From NCBI GenBank assembly GCA_000027065.2, contig FN543093.2:4096074-4160073 (forward strand): DNA of 64,000 nucleotides, read 5' to 3'. Below, in pieces: positions 24,261-33,079 of this stretch. A model generated the notes under the pieces. It did not search any database, was not told the DNA's origin, and was given only the letters and a program-made list of their open reading frames with translations. Numbering within the stretch: position 1 is the first letter of the stretch; the number at the start of each line of letters is the position of its first letter. Both the position numbers and the translations under genes were made by a program. Origin of the DNA: Cronobacter turicensis z3032 (GTDB lineage Bacteria > Pseudomonadota > Gammaproteobacteria > Enterobacterales > Enterobacteriaceae).

Positions 24261-25526
24261 TCAACGCCCCAGCGCGCGCGAGAGGATCTCCAGCGCTTTA
24301 CTGAACTGCGCATCCGGGATGGTCAGCGGATAAAGGAAACGGATAACGTTGCCGTAAACGCCGCAGCTCAGCAGCAGCAGCCCCTCTTCGCGGGCGCGCG
24401 TCAGCACGTCCTGCGTAAACGCCGGCGACGGCTTGCCGGTTTGTGGATCGTTAAACTCCACCGCCACCATCGAGCCCTGCCCACGTACCTCGGCAATCGC
24501 CGGGCAATACGTCCGCGCCTGGTTGAGCACCTCCTGCAGATGCTGGCCCAGCTCGTTCGCGCGCTGGCACAGGTTTTCCTGCTCAATCACATCCAGCACC
24601 GCGTGCGCCGCCGCGACCGCCAGCGGGTTGCCGGCGTAGGTGCCGCCAAGGCCGCCCGGCGCAGGCGCGTCCATCACTTCCGCGCGCCCCACCACGCCCG
24701 AGAGCGGCATACCGCCCGCGAGGCTTTTCGCCATCGTCAGCAGATCCGGCTTCACGCTGTAATGCTCCATCGCAAAGAGTTTGCCGGTGCGCGCAAAGCC
24801 GCTCTGCACTTCATCGGCAATCAACAGAATGCCGTGCTCGTCGCACAGCGCGCGCAGTGCCTCCATAAACGCAGGCGGCGCGACGTTAAAACCGCCTTCG
24901 CCCTGTACCGGCTCCAGCACGATGGCCGCCACCTGATCCGGTGCGATATCGGCTTTGAAAATACGCTCCAGGCTCGCCATCGCGTCATCCACCGACACGC
25001 CGTGCAGCGCGTTCGGGTATTGCGCGTGGAAAACCGACCCAGGGAACGGGCCGAAGCCGATTTTGTATGGCGCCACTTTGCCGGTGAGCGCCATCGTCAT
25101 AAACGTGCGTCCGTGGAAGCCGCCGCCGAAGGTGATTAAGCCGGGGCGACGGGTATACGCGCGCGCGATTTTCACGGCGTTTTCCACCGCTTCCGCGCCA
25201 GTAGTGAAGAACGCGGTTTTCGCCGGGCCGTCAATCGGCGCGCAGTCGTTAATACGCTCCGCAAGCGACACATAGCTTTCGTAAGGGACTATCTGATAAG
25301 CCGTGTGCGTAAAGGCGCGCAGCTGATTTTCGATAGCCTCCACCACGCGTGGATGGCGATGACCAGTGTTCAGCACCGCGATCCCTGCCGCGAAATCGAT
25401 AATCTCGTTGCCTTCCACGTCCCACAGGGTGGCATTGTCGGCTTTTTCGGCATAGAAGCCGCACATGACGCCGACGCCGCGTGGGGTGGCGCTCTGACGA
25501 CGTTGGTTCAATTCTGAATTTTTCAC
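24261..25526 (-). CDS. 4-Aminobutyrate aminotransferase, PuuE/GabT type
   Basis: A 421-residue class III PLP aminotransferase that would move the amino group of GABA (or a related omega-amino acid) to 2-oxoglutarate. Sequence is closer to PuuE than to GabT (ATPRGVGVMC, AYQIVPYESYV, PYKIGFGPFPGSV) and its length equals PuuE. The PLP lysine is Lys267 in TMAKSLAGGMPL, and Asp238 lies in LIADEVQSGF. I chose the GTG at 25526, which has AGGAG six bases upstream; the ATG two codons earlier is too close to it. It is not within a puu operon. A divergent MocR-type regulator lies next door and probably controls it. Confidence 0.9.
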   Translation of the reverse strand: MKNSELNQRRQSATPRGVGVMCGFYAEKADNATLWDVEGNEIIDFAAGIAVLNTGHRHPRVVEAIENQLRAFTHTAYQIVPYESYVSLAERINDCAPIDGPAKTAFFTTGAEAVENAVKIARAYTRRPGLITFGGGFHGRTFMTMALTGKVAPYKIGFGPFPGSVFHAQYPNALHGVSVDDAMASLERIFKADIAPDQVAAIVLEPVQGEGGFNVAPPAFMEALRALCDEHGILLIADEVQSGFARTGKLFAMEHYSVKPDLLTMAKSLAGGMPLSGVVGRAEVMDAPAPGGLGGTYAGNPLAVAAAHAVLDVIEQENLCQRANELGQHLQEVLNQARTYCPAIAEVRGQGSMVAVEFNDPQTGKPSPAFTQDVLTRAREEGLLLLSCGVYGNVIRFLYPLTIPDAQFSKALEILSRALGR

Positions 25527-25542
25527 CCGCATTCTCCTGCTG

Positions 25543-25587
25543 ATAAACGTCACTTTTTAGCAACAAACCTGAAACAGTGACGTTTAT
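25543..25587. promoter_or_regulatory. Perfect 12-bp inverted repeat, candidate operator for the MocR regulator
   Basis: ATAAACGTCACT (25543-25554) and AGTGACGTTTAT (25576-25587) are exact reverse complements whose centres are 33 bp apart, about three helical turns. They occupy the divergent promoter region. The right arm is followed 18 bases later by TATAAT (25606-25611), a good -10 for the regulator gene, and the left arm overlaps the leader of the aminotransferase gene. This suggests control of both directions. Confidence 0.65.
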
Positions 25588-25644
25588 TTACCCAACCTAT
25601 GGCCCTATAATCGAGTACCAGTTTTGAATAAATGAGGGATCCAA

Positions 25645-27138
25645 TTGCATTCTTTAGTGTCCGATCTCTTATTGCTTCGCCTCGGCGAACAGCGCGACGA
25701 ACGCCTGCATAAGCGGCTCTATAACGCGCTGCGCCTGACTATTCTCGACGGCAGCCTGCCTGCGCAAAGCCGTCTGCCCGCCTCGCGGGATCTCGCGCAA
25801 CAGCTTGGCCTTTCTCGCAACACCGTGTTAACAGTTTATGAACAATTACTTGCAGAAGGATATGTGACGTCTCGCGCCGGTAGCGGAACGTTCGTTGCCA
25901 GAATGCTGCCGGACAGCCTGTTATCTGCGCCGCCGGTGGCCCAGGGGCAGCACGATCGCGTTGCGCACGCGGAGTTCTCATCACGCGGCAAAACGCTGCT
26001 TGGGCAGGTCAGCGCCAGCCCGAAACAGTGGGGCGCGTTTATCCCCGGCGTACCGGATGTACATGCGTTTCCGCACCAGCTGTTCAGCAAAATTCAGGCG
26101 CGGATCAGCCGCCGCCCCAGCCCGCAGCGCCTCACCTACAGCTGTCAGGGCGGCACCCCGGAGTTACAGCGCGCGCTGGTGGATTATCTGCGGGTGTCGC
26201 GTTCGGTTCACTGCACGGCGGATCAGGTGCTGATCACCGAAGGTATTCATCAGGCGATCGATCTGGTGGCGCGCATGTTGTGCGATCGCGGTGATACGGC
26301 GTGGGTGGAAGAGCCGTCGTACTGGGGCATCCGCCATGTGTTGCAGATGAATGAGGTGAACATTACGCCGGTGACGGTCGACCGCGCCGGCATGGTGCCG
26401 CCGGAGGGCCAGGAGACGCCGCCGCGGCTGATTTTCGTCACGCCGTCGCACCAGTATCCGCTGGGCGCGGTCATGAGCCTTGAGCGTCGCCAGCGCCTGT
26501 TAACGCTGGCGCGCCAGACCGGCAGCTGGATTGTGGAAGACGACTACGACAGTGAATTTCGCTTTTCCGGCCAGCCTATTCCGGCGTTGCAGGGGCTGGT
26601 GGCGGACCCGCCGGTGATTTACATCGGCACCTTCAGCAAAACGCTCTATCCGGGCCTGCGTATCGGCTATGTGGTGCTGCCGCGCGCGCTGGCGCAGGAG
26701 ATGAAAACCGCGCATGCTGAGCTTTATCGCGGCGGCCATTCGATTATCCAGGCAGCGCTGGCGGAGTTTATCGAGGCCGGGCATTACAGCGCACATATCC
26801 GCCGGATGCGGCTGCTGTATGGCCGCCGTCGGGCGTTTCTGACGGCGCTGATAACGCGCTATCTGGGGCCGGAGGCGCTGTCGGATTTCAGCGATAACGC
26901 CGGGCTGCATCTGGTGCTGAATCTGCCCGATGACGCGGACGACGTGGAGATTGCCCGTCTTGCCAACGCGCGCGACATTCTGGTGCGCCCGCTGTCGCGC
27001 TATTACCTGACGGAGAACCGGCGTCGCGGCCTGCTGATGGGATTCGCCTGTGTGGCGGAGGAGAAAATGGAGGGTGCGTTTAAAGCGCTGCTGACATGTA
27101 TCGAGGCGGCTTACCCCGCGCTTTCGCGCCGCGCATAA
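25645..27138 (+). CDS. MocR-type (GntR-aminotransferase fusion) transcriptional regulator
   Basis: A 497-residue two-domain regulator. The N-terminal GntR winged helix spans about 19-85 (RLPASRDLAQQLGLSRNTV, then GYVTSRAGSGTFVA). The C-terminal part is a type-I aminotransferase-like domain from about 130, with PLP lysine Lys332 in TFSKTLYPGLRIGY and the VEDDYDSEFR motif around 297-306. Relatives such as GabR and PdxR use PLP, and in GabR also GABA, as signal. The divergent GABA-type aminotransferase makes a GabR-like role plausible. TTG is chosen as start because GAGGG lies six bases upstream; a GTG four codons later is an alternative. Confidence 0.9.
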   Translation: MHSLVSDLLLLRLGEQRDERLHKRLYNALRLTILDGSLPAQSRLPASRDLAQQLGLSRNTVLTVYEQLLAEGYVTSRAGSGTFVARMLPDSLLSAPPVAQGQHDRVAHAEFSSRGKTLLGQVSASPKQWGAFIPGVPDVHAFPHQLFSKIQARISRRPSPQRLTYSCQGGTPELQRALVDYLRVSRSVHCTADQVLITEGIHQAIDLVARMLCDRGDTAWVEEPSYWGIRHVLQMNEVNITPVTVDRAGMVPPEGQETPPRLIFVTPSHQYPLGAVMSLERRQRLLTLARQTGSWIVEDDYDSEFRFSGQPIPALQGLVADPPVIYIGTFSKTLYPGLRIGYVVLPRALAQEMKTAHAELYRGGHSIIQAALAEFIEAGHYSAHIRRMRLLYGRRRAFLTALITRYLGPEALSDFSDNAGLHLVLNLPDDADDVEIARLANARDILVRPLSRYYLTENRRRGLLMGFACVAEEKMEGAFKALLTCIEAAYPALSRRA

Positions 27139-27144
27139 AACAAA

Positions 27145-27167
27145 ACACCCCGCTTAAGGCGGGGTGT
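27145..27167. terminator. Bidirectional terminator between the MocR gene and rpoH
   Basis: ACACCCCGC-TTAA-GCGGGGTGT forms a perfect 9-bp stem, with an A run on the left and the rpoH stop 20 bases to the right. It ends the MocR transcript and probably also the rpoH transcript. Confidence 0.8.
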
Positions 27168-27186
27168 GTCATCAGACTAACGTGAC

Positions 27187-28044
27187 TTACGCTTCTATCG
27201 CGGCACGCAGTTTTTTCATCGCGTTTTTTTCAAGCTGACGCACGCGTTCGGCAGAGACGCCGTAGCGATTGGCCAGTTCCTGCAACGTGCTTTTATTGTC
27301 TTCATCCAGCCAACGCGCGCGAATGATCTGCTGGCTGCGCTCGTCGAGACCCTGCATGGCGTCGGTCAGTTTGTCGGCGGCGTGTTCTTCCCAGTTGTCA
27401 TCTTCAATGCCATCGGCAAAGTTAGAAGATTTATCCTGAAGGAACAGCACCGGAGCCATCGGCTGGCTGTCACCCGCGTCGTCATCCGGGGACATGTCAA
27501 AAGTCATGTCCTGCGCGGCCATACGTGATTCCATTTCACGCACATCTTTGCTGGAAACGCCCAGCTCGCGGGCCACCATTTCCACTTCATCCTGGTTAAA
27601 CCAGCCCAGACGCTGCTTGGTTTTACGCAGGTTAAAGAACAGCTTACGCTGCGCTTTGGTGGTGGCGACTTTCACGATGCGCCAGTTACGCAGCACATAT
27701 TCGTGAATTTCAGCTTTGATCCAGTGCACGGCGAAGGAAACCAGACGCACGCCCACTTCCGGGTTGAAGCGACGTACCGCTTTCATCAGGCCGATATTGC
27801 CTTCCTGGATCAGGTCCGCCTGCGGCAGGCCATAGCCCGCATAGTTACGAGCGATATGAACAACAAAACGCAGGTGAGACAGGATCAGCTTTTTCGCTGC
27901 TTCCAGATCGCCCTGGTAATGCAGCTTTTCAGCCAGTGCCCGCTCTTCGTCTGCCGACAACATCGGCCAGGCGTTGGCCGCCCGGATATAGGAATCCAGG
28001 TTACCGACCGGGGCTAAAGCTAAAGTTTGCATTTCTTTGGTCAT
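27187..28044 (-). CDS. rpoH: RNA polymerase heat-shock sigma factor RpoH (sigma-32)
   Basis: A 285-residue sigma factor directing the cytosolic heat-shock regulon. Region 2 contains DLIQEGNIGLMKAVRRFNPE and FAVHWIKAEIHEYVLRNWR. The RpoH box QRKLFFNLRKTKQRLGW lies at about 131-147. The region 4 helix-turn-helix is LQELANRYGVSAERVRQLEKNAM. It is almost identical to the E. coli protein and one residue longer. Translation in E. coli is controlled by a 5' RNA thermometer covering the start; I have not verified the fold here. A sigma-E promoter lies upstream. Confidence 0.97.
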   Translation of the reverse strand: MTKEMQTLALAPVGNLDSYIRAANAWPMLSADEERALAEKLHYQGDLEAAKKLILSHLRFVVHIARNYAGYGLPQADLIQEGNIGLMKAVRRFNPEVGVRLVSFAVHWIKAEIHEYVLRNWRIVKVATTKAQRKLFFNLRKTKQRLGWFNQDEVEMVARELGVSSKDVREMESRMAAQDMTFDMSPDDDAGDSQPMAPVLFLQDKSSNFADGIEDDNWEEHAADKLTDAMQGLDERSQQIIRARWLDEDNKSTLQELANRYGVSAERVRQLEKNAMKKLRAAIEA

Positions 28045-28142
28045 TCAAATCCTCTCAATCGACATCGAACTGGCGTTCGTCCCTGGTCAGGCAACAAACG
28101 GGCCAGTGTGTTTGAGCAACGAGAATATCAGCCACTCTTTTA

Positions 28143-28170
28143 TCAGACCGTGATTTTATCCACAAGTTCC
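28143..28170 (-). promoter_or_regulatory. Sigma-E promoter of rpoH
   Basis: On the minus strand GGAACTT, sixteen bases, then TCTGA reproduces the sigma-E consensus with the correct spacing. It corresponds base for base to most of the known E. coli rpoH P3 promoter. The expected transcript starts near 28136, about 90 bases before the ATG. Confidence 0.88.
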
Positions 28171-28255
28171 CTGTAGGCTTGTGAATAAATTACGCACAAA
28201 ATGTGACATTGCTATGAAAAAGCGTGGGCAGGAGAAGCAGAAGTTCATCGGTACG

Positions 28256-28290
28256 CATCCCCTGCTGCCGGGAACTCGTAGCAGGGGATG
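28256..28290 (-). terminator. Hairpin between ftsX and rpoH
   Basis: CATCCCCTGCT (28256-28266) and AGCAGGGGATG (28280-28290) form a perfect 11-bp stem with a 13-base loop, 18 bases past the ftsX stop. There is no T run after it, so it may only partly terminate ftsYEX transcription before rpoH. Confidence 0.6.
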
Positions 28291-28307
28291 ATTATAACAA
28301 ATATTTT

Positions 28308-29363
28308 TTATTCGGGGGTAAAGTGACGTAAATGTTGCACGGTGGCAAGCCAGGCGGCCGCCCAACCGATCATGGAACAGACCAACAGCAGCAACAGGCA
28401 CTCATCGAAAGATAACCCGCTGATTTCAAATGTAGTTCCGAACACTTTCGCGACATCCGTCACCGCGGCGGATAACCGCATCACCAGGATTTCTGACAGA
28501 ATCAGTGAAAGTAATGCGCCCGTAAACCCGAGCAGCGCGCCGCCGTAAAGGAACGGTCGCAGGATGAAACCATCCGTCGCGCCAATGAGTTTCTGCACGT
28601 TGATGGTGTCGCGGCGCGCGAAAATGCTCAGGCGCACGCTGTTGCCGATAACCAGGAACACGGCCGCCACCATCAGCACGCCAATCATCGCCGCCACGCG
28701 CCCGACCAGCCCGGTGAGCGCCGAAAGCCGCGCGAACCAGCTGTCATCCATACGCACTTCGTCAACGCCCTGAAGTTTCGCCACGCGGTCGCGCAGCGTA
28801 TTGAGCGCCTCGCTGCTCTGGAAATCAAGCTTCGGCTCGACCACCACCACGGCTGGCAGCGGGTTTTCTTCCAGCATATCCAGCGCGCCGCCAAAGCCCG
28901 ACCAGTTGCGGAATTCACCGAGCGCCTCGTCGCGCGACAGGTAATTGACCTTCGCCACGCCCGGCTCGGCCTGAAGCTGACCCACCACCTGTTGCGCGGC
29001 GCTGTCATCAAGCGTCTTGTCGAGATAGACCGTTATCTGCGGCGACGGATAATACTGCGTCGCGGCCTCGCTGACGTTCTTATACACCATGTAGCAGACG
29101 CTCGGCAGCGTCAGCGAAATGGCAATCACCATCACCGTTAAAAACGTAGCGAGCGGTTTGCTTTTCAGATCGGCAAGCGCGCCCTGCCAGGCGTAACGCA
29201 CCTGTTCATTGATGCCGCCCTGCCGCGATTTGCCTTTGACGTTGGAGCCTTTATTTCGCTTCTGCACAGGCCGTCCTGTTTCACCGGAAGAACGCTGTTT
29301 ACGGAAATTATCCAGTTTGTTGCTAAAGCGCCGGATTTCATTCAGCGCATCACGTTTATTCAC
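28308..29363 (-). CDS. ftsX: Cell division protein FtsX
   Basis: A 351-residue inner membrane protein that with FtsE forms an ABC-type complex at the septum, activating the EnvC amidase regulator. A cytoplasmic basic N-terminus (about 1-70) is followed by helix 1 (FLTVMVIAISLTLPSVCYMVY). A large periplasmic loop then precedes three more C-terminal helices (about 225-350). GTG is chosen as start: it has GGAGG eight bases upstream, overlaps ftsE by 8 bases and gives the VNKRDALNEIR N-terminus seen in E. coli. Confidence 0.95.
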   Translation of the reverse strand: MNKRDALNEIRRFSNKLDNFRKQRSSGETGRPVQKRNKGSNVKGKSRQGGINEQVRYAWQGALADLKSKPLATFLTVMVIAISLTLPSVCYMVYKNVSEAATQYYPSPQITVYLDKTLDDSAAQQVVGQLQAEPGVAKVNYLSRDEALGEFRNWSGFGGALDMLEENPLPAVVVVEPKLDFQSSEALNTLRDRVAKLQGVDEVRMDDSWFARLSALTGLVGRVAAMIGVLMVAAVFLVIGNSVRLSIFARRDTINVQKLIGATDGFILRPFLYGGALLGFTGALLSLILSEILVMRLSAAVTDVAKVFGTTFEISGLSFDECLLLLLVCSMIGWAAAWLATVQHLRHFTPE

Positions 29364-30024
29364 CAACACGGCCTCCATGCAAATGCCCTTCGCTCAGGGT
29401 GAGCACCGGGTAGCTGCGCCGTGAAATAAGCCCGGTGTCGTGCGTCGCCATTAATACGGTCACCCCGACGCGGTTAAACTCTTCGAAAAGACGCAGAATG
29501 CCTTCCGAGAGGGCGTCATCCAGGTTGCCCGTCGGTTCATCCGCCAGCAATACGGCAGGTTTATTGACCACCGCGCGGGCGATGCCCACACGCTGCTGTT
29601 CACCGCCGGAGAGCTGAATCGGGAAATTTTTCGCTTTGTCCAGCAGCCCCACTTTATCCAGCGCCGCCGATACGCGACGGCGAATATCTTCGCCGCTGGC
29701 GCCCGCGATGATCAGCGGGATCGCCACATTATCGTAGACCGTTCTGTCCATCAGCAGATGGTGATCCTGGAAAATCATGCCGATCTGACGACGCAGAAAC
29801 GGCACTTCGCGGTTTTTCAGGCGGCTGATATCGTGACCGCCGAACCAGATTTTCCCGGCGCTCGGCCGTTCGATACCGCAAATCAGCTTCAGCAGCGTAC
29901 TCTTACCGGCGCCGGAGTGGCCGGTAAGAAATGACATCTCGCCAGGGCGCAGGTGGAAAGTCACCCCCTGCAGCGCTTGTCTCCCACCGAGATAGGCTTT
30001 GCTGACATGTTCAAAGCGAATCAT
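29356..30024 (-). CDS. ftsE: Cell division ATP-binding protein FtsE
   Basis: A 222-residue ABC ATPase with Walker A GHSGAGKST (about 36-44), signature LSGGEQQR and Walker B VLLADEPTGNLD. It drives conformational changes in FtsX that license peptidoglycan amidases during division. It lies two bases after ftsY and overlaps ftsX, the conserved ftsYEX order. Length equals E. coli FtsE. Confidence 0.96.
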   Translation of the reverse strand: MIRFEHVSKAYLGGRQALQGVTFHLRPGEMSFLTGHSGAGKSTLLKLICGIERPSAGKIWFGGHDISRLKNREVPFLRRQIGMIFQDHHLLMDRTVYDNVAIPLIIAGASGEDIRRRVSAALDKVGLLDKAKNFPIQLSGGEQQRVGIARAVVNKPAVLLADEPTGNLDDALSEGILRLFEEFNRVGVTVLMATHDTGLISRRSYPVLTLSEGHLHGGRVGE

Positions 30025-30026
30025 GG

Positions 30027-31610
30027 TTAATCCTCTCGGGCAAAAAGTGCCTCAATAAAGTCGCCCGCGTTAAACGGACGCAAATCTTCAATACGTTCGC
30101 CCACACCAATGTAGCGAATCGGAATGCCAAACTGATCGGCCACCGAGAAGATCACGCCGCCTTTCGCGGTGCCATCCAGCTTGGTGAGCGTAATGCCAGT
30201 GAGCCCTACCGCCTCGTGGAACAGCTTCGCCTGGCTGACGGCGTTCTGCCCGGTGCTGGCGTCGATAGTCAGCATCACTTCATGCGGCGCGTTCTCGTCG
30301 AGCTTTTTCATCACGCGAACGATTTTTTTCAGCTCTTCCATCAGGTGCGATTTATTCTGCAAACGCCCGGCGGTATCGGCAATCAGCACGTCCACGCCGC
30401 GCGCTTTCGCCGCCTGGATGGCGTCGAAAATGACGGAGGCGGAATCCGCGCCGGTATGCTGCGCGATAACCGGAATGTTATTGCGTTGGCCCCAGACCTG
30501 GAGCTGCTCAACCGCGGCTGCGCGGAAGGTATCGCCCGCCGCCAGCATCACCGATTTACCCTGCTGCTCGAACTGACGCGCCAGCTTGCCGATGGTGGTG
30601 GTTTTACCCACGCCGTTGACGCCGACCATCAGGATAACAAACGGCGTATTTCCTTCGACACTCAGCGGCTCGTCCACTTTAGCGAGGATATCGCCCATCT
30701 CTTCTTTAAGAAGGCCGTAGAGCGCCTCGGCATCGCGCAACTGCTTACGGCTCGCGCCTTCGGTGAGGTTGGCGATGATTTTACGGGTGGTATCCACGCC
30801 CACGTCGGCAATCAGCAACTGCTCTTCGAGCTCCTCGAACAGATCGTCGTCGATTTTTTTGCCGCGGAACAGACTGATAAATCCGGAACCGAGATTTTCT
30901 TTTGTTTTCAGTAGGCTGCGTTTAAGACGCGCGAAGAAACCTTCTTTGGTCGGCTTCTCCTGCTCCACCACCGGCGCGACGTCTTCTGAGGCTTCCGGCT
31001 CGACTTCCAGCGCAGCTTCCGGATCAGCCGCCAGCGCAGCCAGCTCTTCTTCGCTAATCGGCGCGTCTTCTGCAATCTCGTCTTCATCGTGCGGGGCGTC
31101 CGCCGCCGCAGGCGCTACCGCCGCCTCTTCAACAACGGGCGCTTCAATAACAGCCGCGTCTTCGATGACGTCTTCTTCGACGATCGTTTCCGCGACCGTT
31201 TCGGGCTGAGGCTCAGCGACAGACCCCGGCGCAAGCGTTACCGGCGTGCGGTTTTCTTCCTGCTCCGGCAACCACTCTTCAGCTTGTGCAACCGGCGGGT
31301 TTACGGCTTCCGGCTCCGTGTTCAGCGCGGGCTCTGGCTGAACCGGCGTCTCAATGGTTTCCGGCTGCGTAGCCTGCTGCTCTTCATGCACCACGCTTTC
31401 GCTGACGGCTACCACCTCATCGGCGAATTTTTCAGACTCCGCCAGGGAATGGGGGGCCTCATCAGCCGCTGTCTGCGAGTCAGGCTCAACGCGCTCTTCT
31501 GTCGCCGCGGGTTGTTCTGTTACTTTTTGTTGTTCGGCTTCAGTTTCTGCCTGCTCTTTCTGGCCAAAACCCAGCCAGGAAAAAAAGCCACGTTTCTTCT
31601 CTTTTGCCAT
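30027..31610 (-). CDS. ftsY: Signal recognition particle receptor FtsY
   Basis: A 527-residue SRP receptor GTPase that docks SRP-ribosome complexes at the inner membrane. The amphipathic membrane-binding start is MAKEKKRGFFSWLGFGQKE. A long acidic Ala/Glu/Pro-rich A domain runs to about 225 and is roughly 30 residues longer than in E. coli. The NG domain follows, with G1 GVNGVGKTT, then DTFRAAAVEQL and DTAGR, and TKLDGTAKGG. The start is the ATG that gives the E. coli N-terminus, four codons inside the longest frame. It is first gene of ftsYEX. Confidence 0.96.
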   Translation of the reverse strand: MAKEKKRGFFSWLGFGQKEQAETEAEQQKVTEQPAATEERVEPDSQTAADEAPHSLAESEKFADEVVAVSESVVHEEQQATQPETIETPVQPEPALNTEPEAVNPPVAQAEEWLPEQEENRTPVTLAPGSVAEPQPETVAETIVEEDVIEDAAVIEAPVVEEAAVAPAAADAPHDEDEIAEDAPISEEELAALAADPEAALEVEPEASEDVAPVVEQEKPTKEGFFARLKRSLLKTKENLGSGFISLFRGKKIDDDLFEELEEQLLIADVGVDTTRKIIANLTEGASRKQLRDAEALYGLLKEEMGDILAKVDEPLSVEGNTPFVILMVGVNGVGKTTTIGKLARQFEQQGKSVMLAAGDTFRAAAVEQLQVWGQRNNIPVIAQHTGADSASVIFDAIQAAKARGVDVLIADTAGRLQNKSHLMEELKKIVRVMKKLDENAPHEVMLTIDASTGQNAVSQAKLFHEAVGLTGITLTKLDGTAKGGVIFSVADQFGIPIRYIGVGERIEDLRPFNAGDFIEALFARED

Positions 31611-31800
31611 TGGCGAATGCACTCCTCGCGGTTAATACATGGCGCAGTCCCGTCGTCTGGCTCAGGGTACTGAAAAAAATTGCGAATGAATAAGTTAGTC
31701 TACCACTTTCCCGCCGGGGCGGCATACCGCCGCACGGAGGTTTCGCCCGCCCGTTTGCGCCGCTAGAATAGCAGCCTGAACAGAAAAGCGTGTGAGCATA

Positions 31801-32397
31801 ATGAAGAAACCAACCTCCTCGGGTAGCGGCCAGATCCGCATTATTGGCGGACAGTGGCGCGGCAGGAAGCTGCCGGTGCCGGACAGCCCCGGCCTGCGCC
31901 CCACCACCGACCGCGTGCGCGAAACCTTATTTAACTGGCTGGCGCCGTATCTGGTCGGCGCGCGCTGCCTGGATTGCTTCGCCGGCAGCGGCGCGCTGGG
32001 CCTGGAGGCGCTCTCCCGCTACGCCGCCGACGCCACGCTTCTGGAGATGGAGCGCGGCGTCGCGCAGCAGCTTCAGAAAAACCTTGCTACGCTCAAATCC
32101 AGCGCTGCCAAGGTAGTGAACACTAACACACTCAATTTTCTGAGCCAGAATGGCGAGCCGCACGACATCGTGTTTGTCGACCCGCCGTTTCGCAAAGGGC
32201 TGCTGGAAGAGACGCTGAACCTGCTGGAGACGCGCGGCTGGCTGGCGCCGCAGGCGCTGATATACGTTGAAAGCGAAGTGGAAAATGGCCTGCCGCCGGT
32301 GCCTGCCAGCTGGCAACTGCACCGCGAAAAAGTGGCGGGGCAGGTGGCGTACCGGCTTTATCTGCGCGAATCACAAGGAGAGCAAAATGCTGATTAA
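31801..32397 (+). CDS. rsmD: 16S rRNA guanine-966-N2-methyltransferase RsmD
   Basis: A 198-residue class I SAM methyltransferase modifying G966 of 16S rRNA. Motifs: RIIGGQWRGRKL near the N-terminus, the SAM-binding DCFAGSGALGLEALSR (about 56-71), and catalytic DPPF (about 126-129). The ATG at 31801 gives the E. coli length. It is divergent from ftsY and overlaps yhhL by 11 bases, as part of an rsmD-yhhL unit. Confidence 0.95.
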   Translation: MKKPTSSGSGQIRIIGGQWRGRKLPVPDSPGLRPTTDRVRETLFNWLAPYLVGARCLDCFAGSGALGLEALSRYAADATLLEMERGVAQQLQKNLATLKSSAAKVVNTNTLNFLSQNGEPHDIVFVDPPFRKGLLEETLNLLETRGWLAPQALIYVESEVENGLPPVPASWQLHREKVAGQVAYRLYLRESQGEQNAD

Positions 32398-32656
32398 TCT
32401 GGGGCGCCTGCTGATGCTGGGCGTGTGGGGCTTTCTGGTACTGAACCTGATCCAGCCGTTCCCGCGCCCGCTGAATATTTTCGTTAACGTGGCGCTATTT
32501 TTCATGATAATCATGCATATTCTGCAATTATCGCTGCTGCGCGCCACGCAACCCAAAGACGCCCCGCCGTTAAGCCGCTTTCAGCAGGCGCGTATTTTTA
32601 TCTTCGGCGTATTTGAACTGATCGCCTGGCAGAAAAAGCAGAAGAAGCCGCGTTAA
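32387..32656 (+). CDS. yhhL: Small inner membrane protein YhhL (DUF1145)
   Basis: An 89-residue protein, the same length as E. coli YhhL. It has two hydrophobic segments, at about 5-22 (LGRLLMLGVWGFLVLNL) and 30-52 (NIFVNVALFFMIIMHILQLSLL), and a basic C-terminus (QKKQKKPR). AAGGAG lies seven bases before the ATG, inside the end of rsmD. Function unknown. Confidence 0.9.
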   Translation: MLINLGRLLMLGVWGFLVLNLIQPFPRPLNIFVNVALFFMIIMHILQLSLLRATQPKDAPPLSRFQQARIFIFGVFELIAWQKKQKKPR

Positions 32657-32676
32657 CGCGCGGACAAGTCATTTTT

Positions 32677-32705
32677 GTAGGGCGGGTAAGCGACGCGCAC
32701 CCGCC
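32677..32705 (+). repeat. Single REP-like repeat between yhhL and yhhM
   Basis: GTAGGGCGGGTAAGC...CGCACCCGCC with an intact GTAG head and GGCGGGT/ACCCGCC stem. It lies between two convergent genes, where it could act as a shared hairpin end. Confidence 0.8.
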
Positions 32706-32713
32706 ATGCCAGG

Positions 32714-33079
32714 TTAACGCGCGGGCGCGGGGACAAACTCCAGAAACCGCGTTCCCTGATACACCAGCTGGCCCTGGTCGCCGACCGTCAGCTGGTGATA
32801 ATGGGCCTCATCCAGCCGAAACCGCATCTCCGCCCCACCGTCTTGTGGGCGAAACGTCGCCTCATACCGCACGGTTTGCGCAGGCGGCGCCACCTGTTGC
32901 TCACGCGAACGCCGTCCGTTAACCGGTTTTTCCCGCTTGCTGGCCACCACCACGTTTTGCTGCGTGACCGGGGCCGCGTCATTTTCTGTTTTCTCGCGCC
33001 GCTGCTGCACATAGCGAAATGAGGCGGCCGCAACGATTAACGCAATGATAATAATGAAAAAAAGTGGTGGCTTACTCAT
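32714..33079 (-). CDS. yhhM: YhhM protein (DUF2500)
   Basis: A 121-residue protein with one N-terminal membrane anchor (about 5-21, PLFFIIIIALIVAAASF). A soluble domain with a beta-rich C-terminal part follows (RYEATFRPQDGGAEMRFRLD). It corresponds to E. coli YhhM, which has about the same length. Function unknown. It probably faces the periplasm and stands alone between yhhL and yhhN. Confidence 0.88.
   Translation of the reverse strand: MSKPPLFFIIIIALIVAAASFRYVQQRREKTENDAAPVTQQNVVVASKREKPVNGRRSREQQVAPPAQTVRYEATFRPQDGGAEMRFRLDEAHYHQLTVGDQGQLVYQGTRFLEFVPAPAR

Noticed and set aside
24261..25526. GabT as part of a gabDTP operon
   Set aside because: No gabD or gabP neighbours; sequence and length are closer to PuuE, and the adjacent transporter is of another family.
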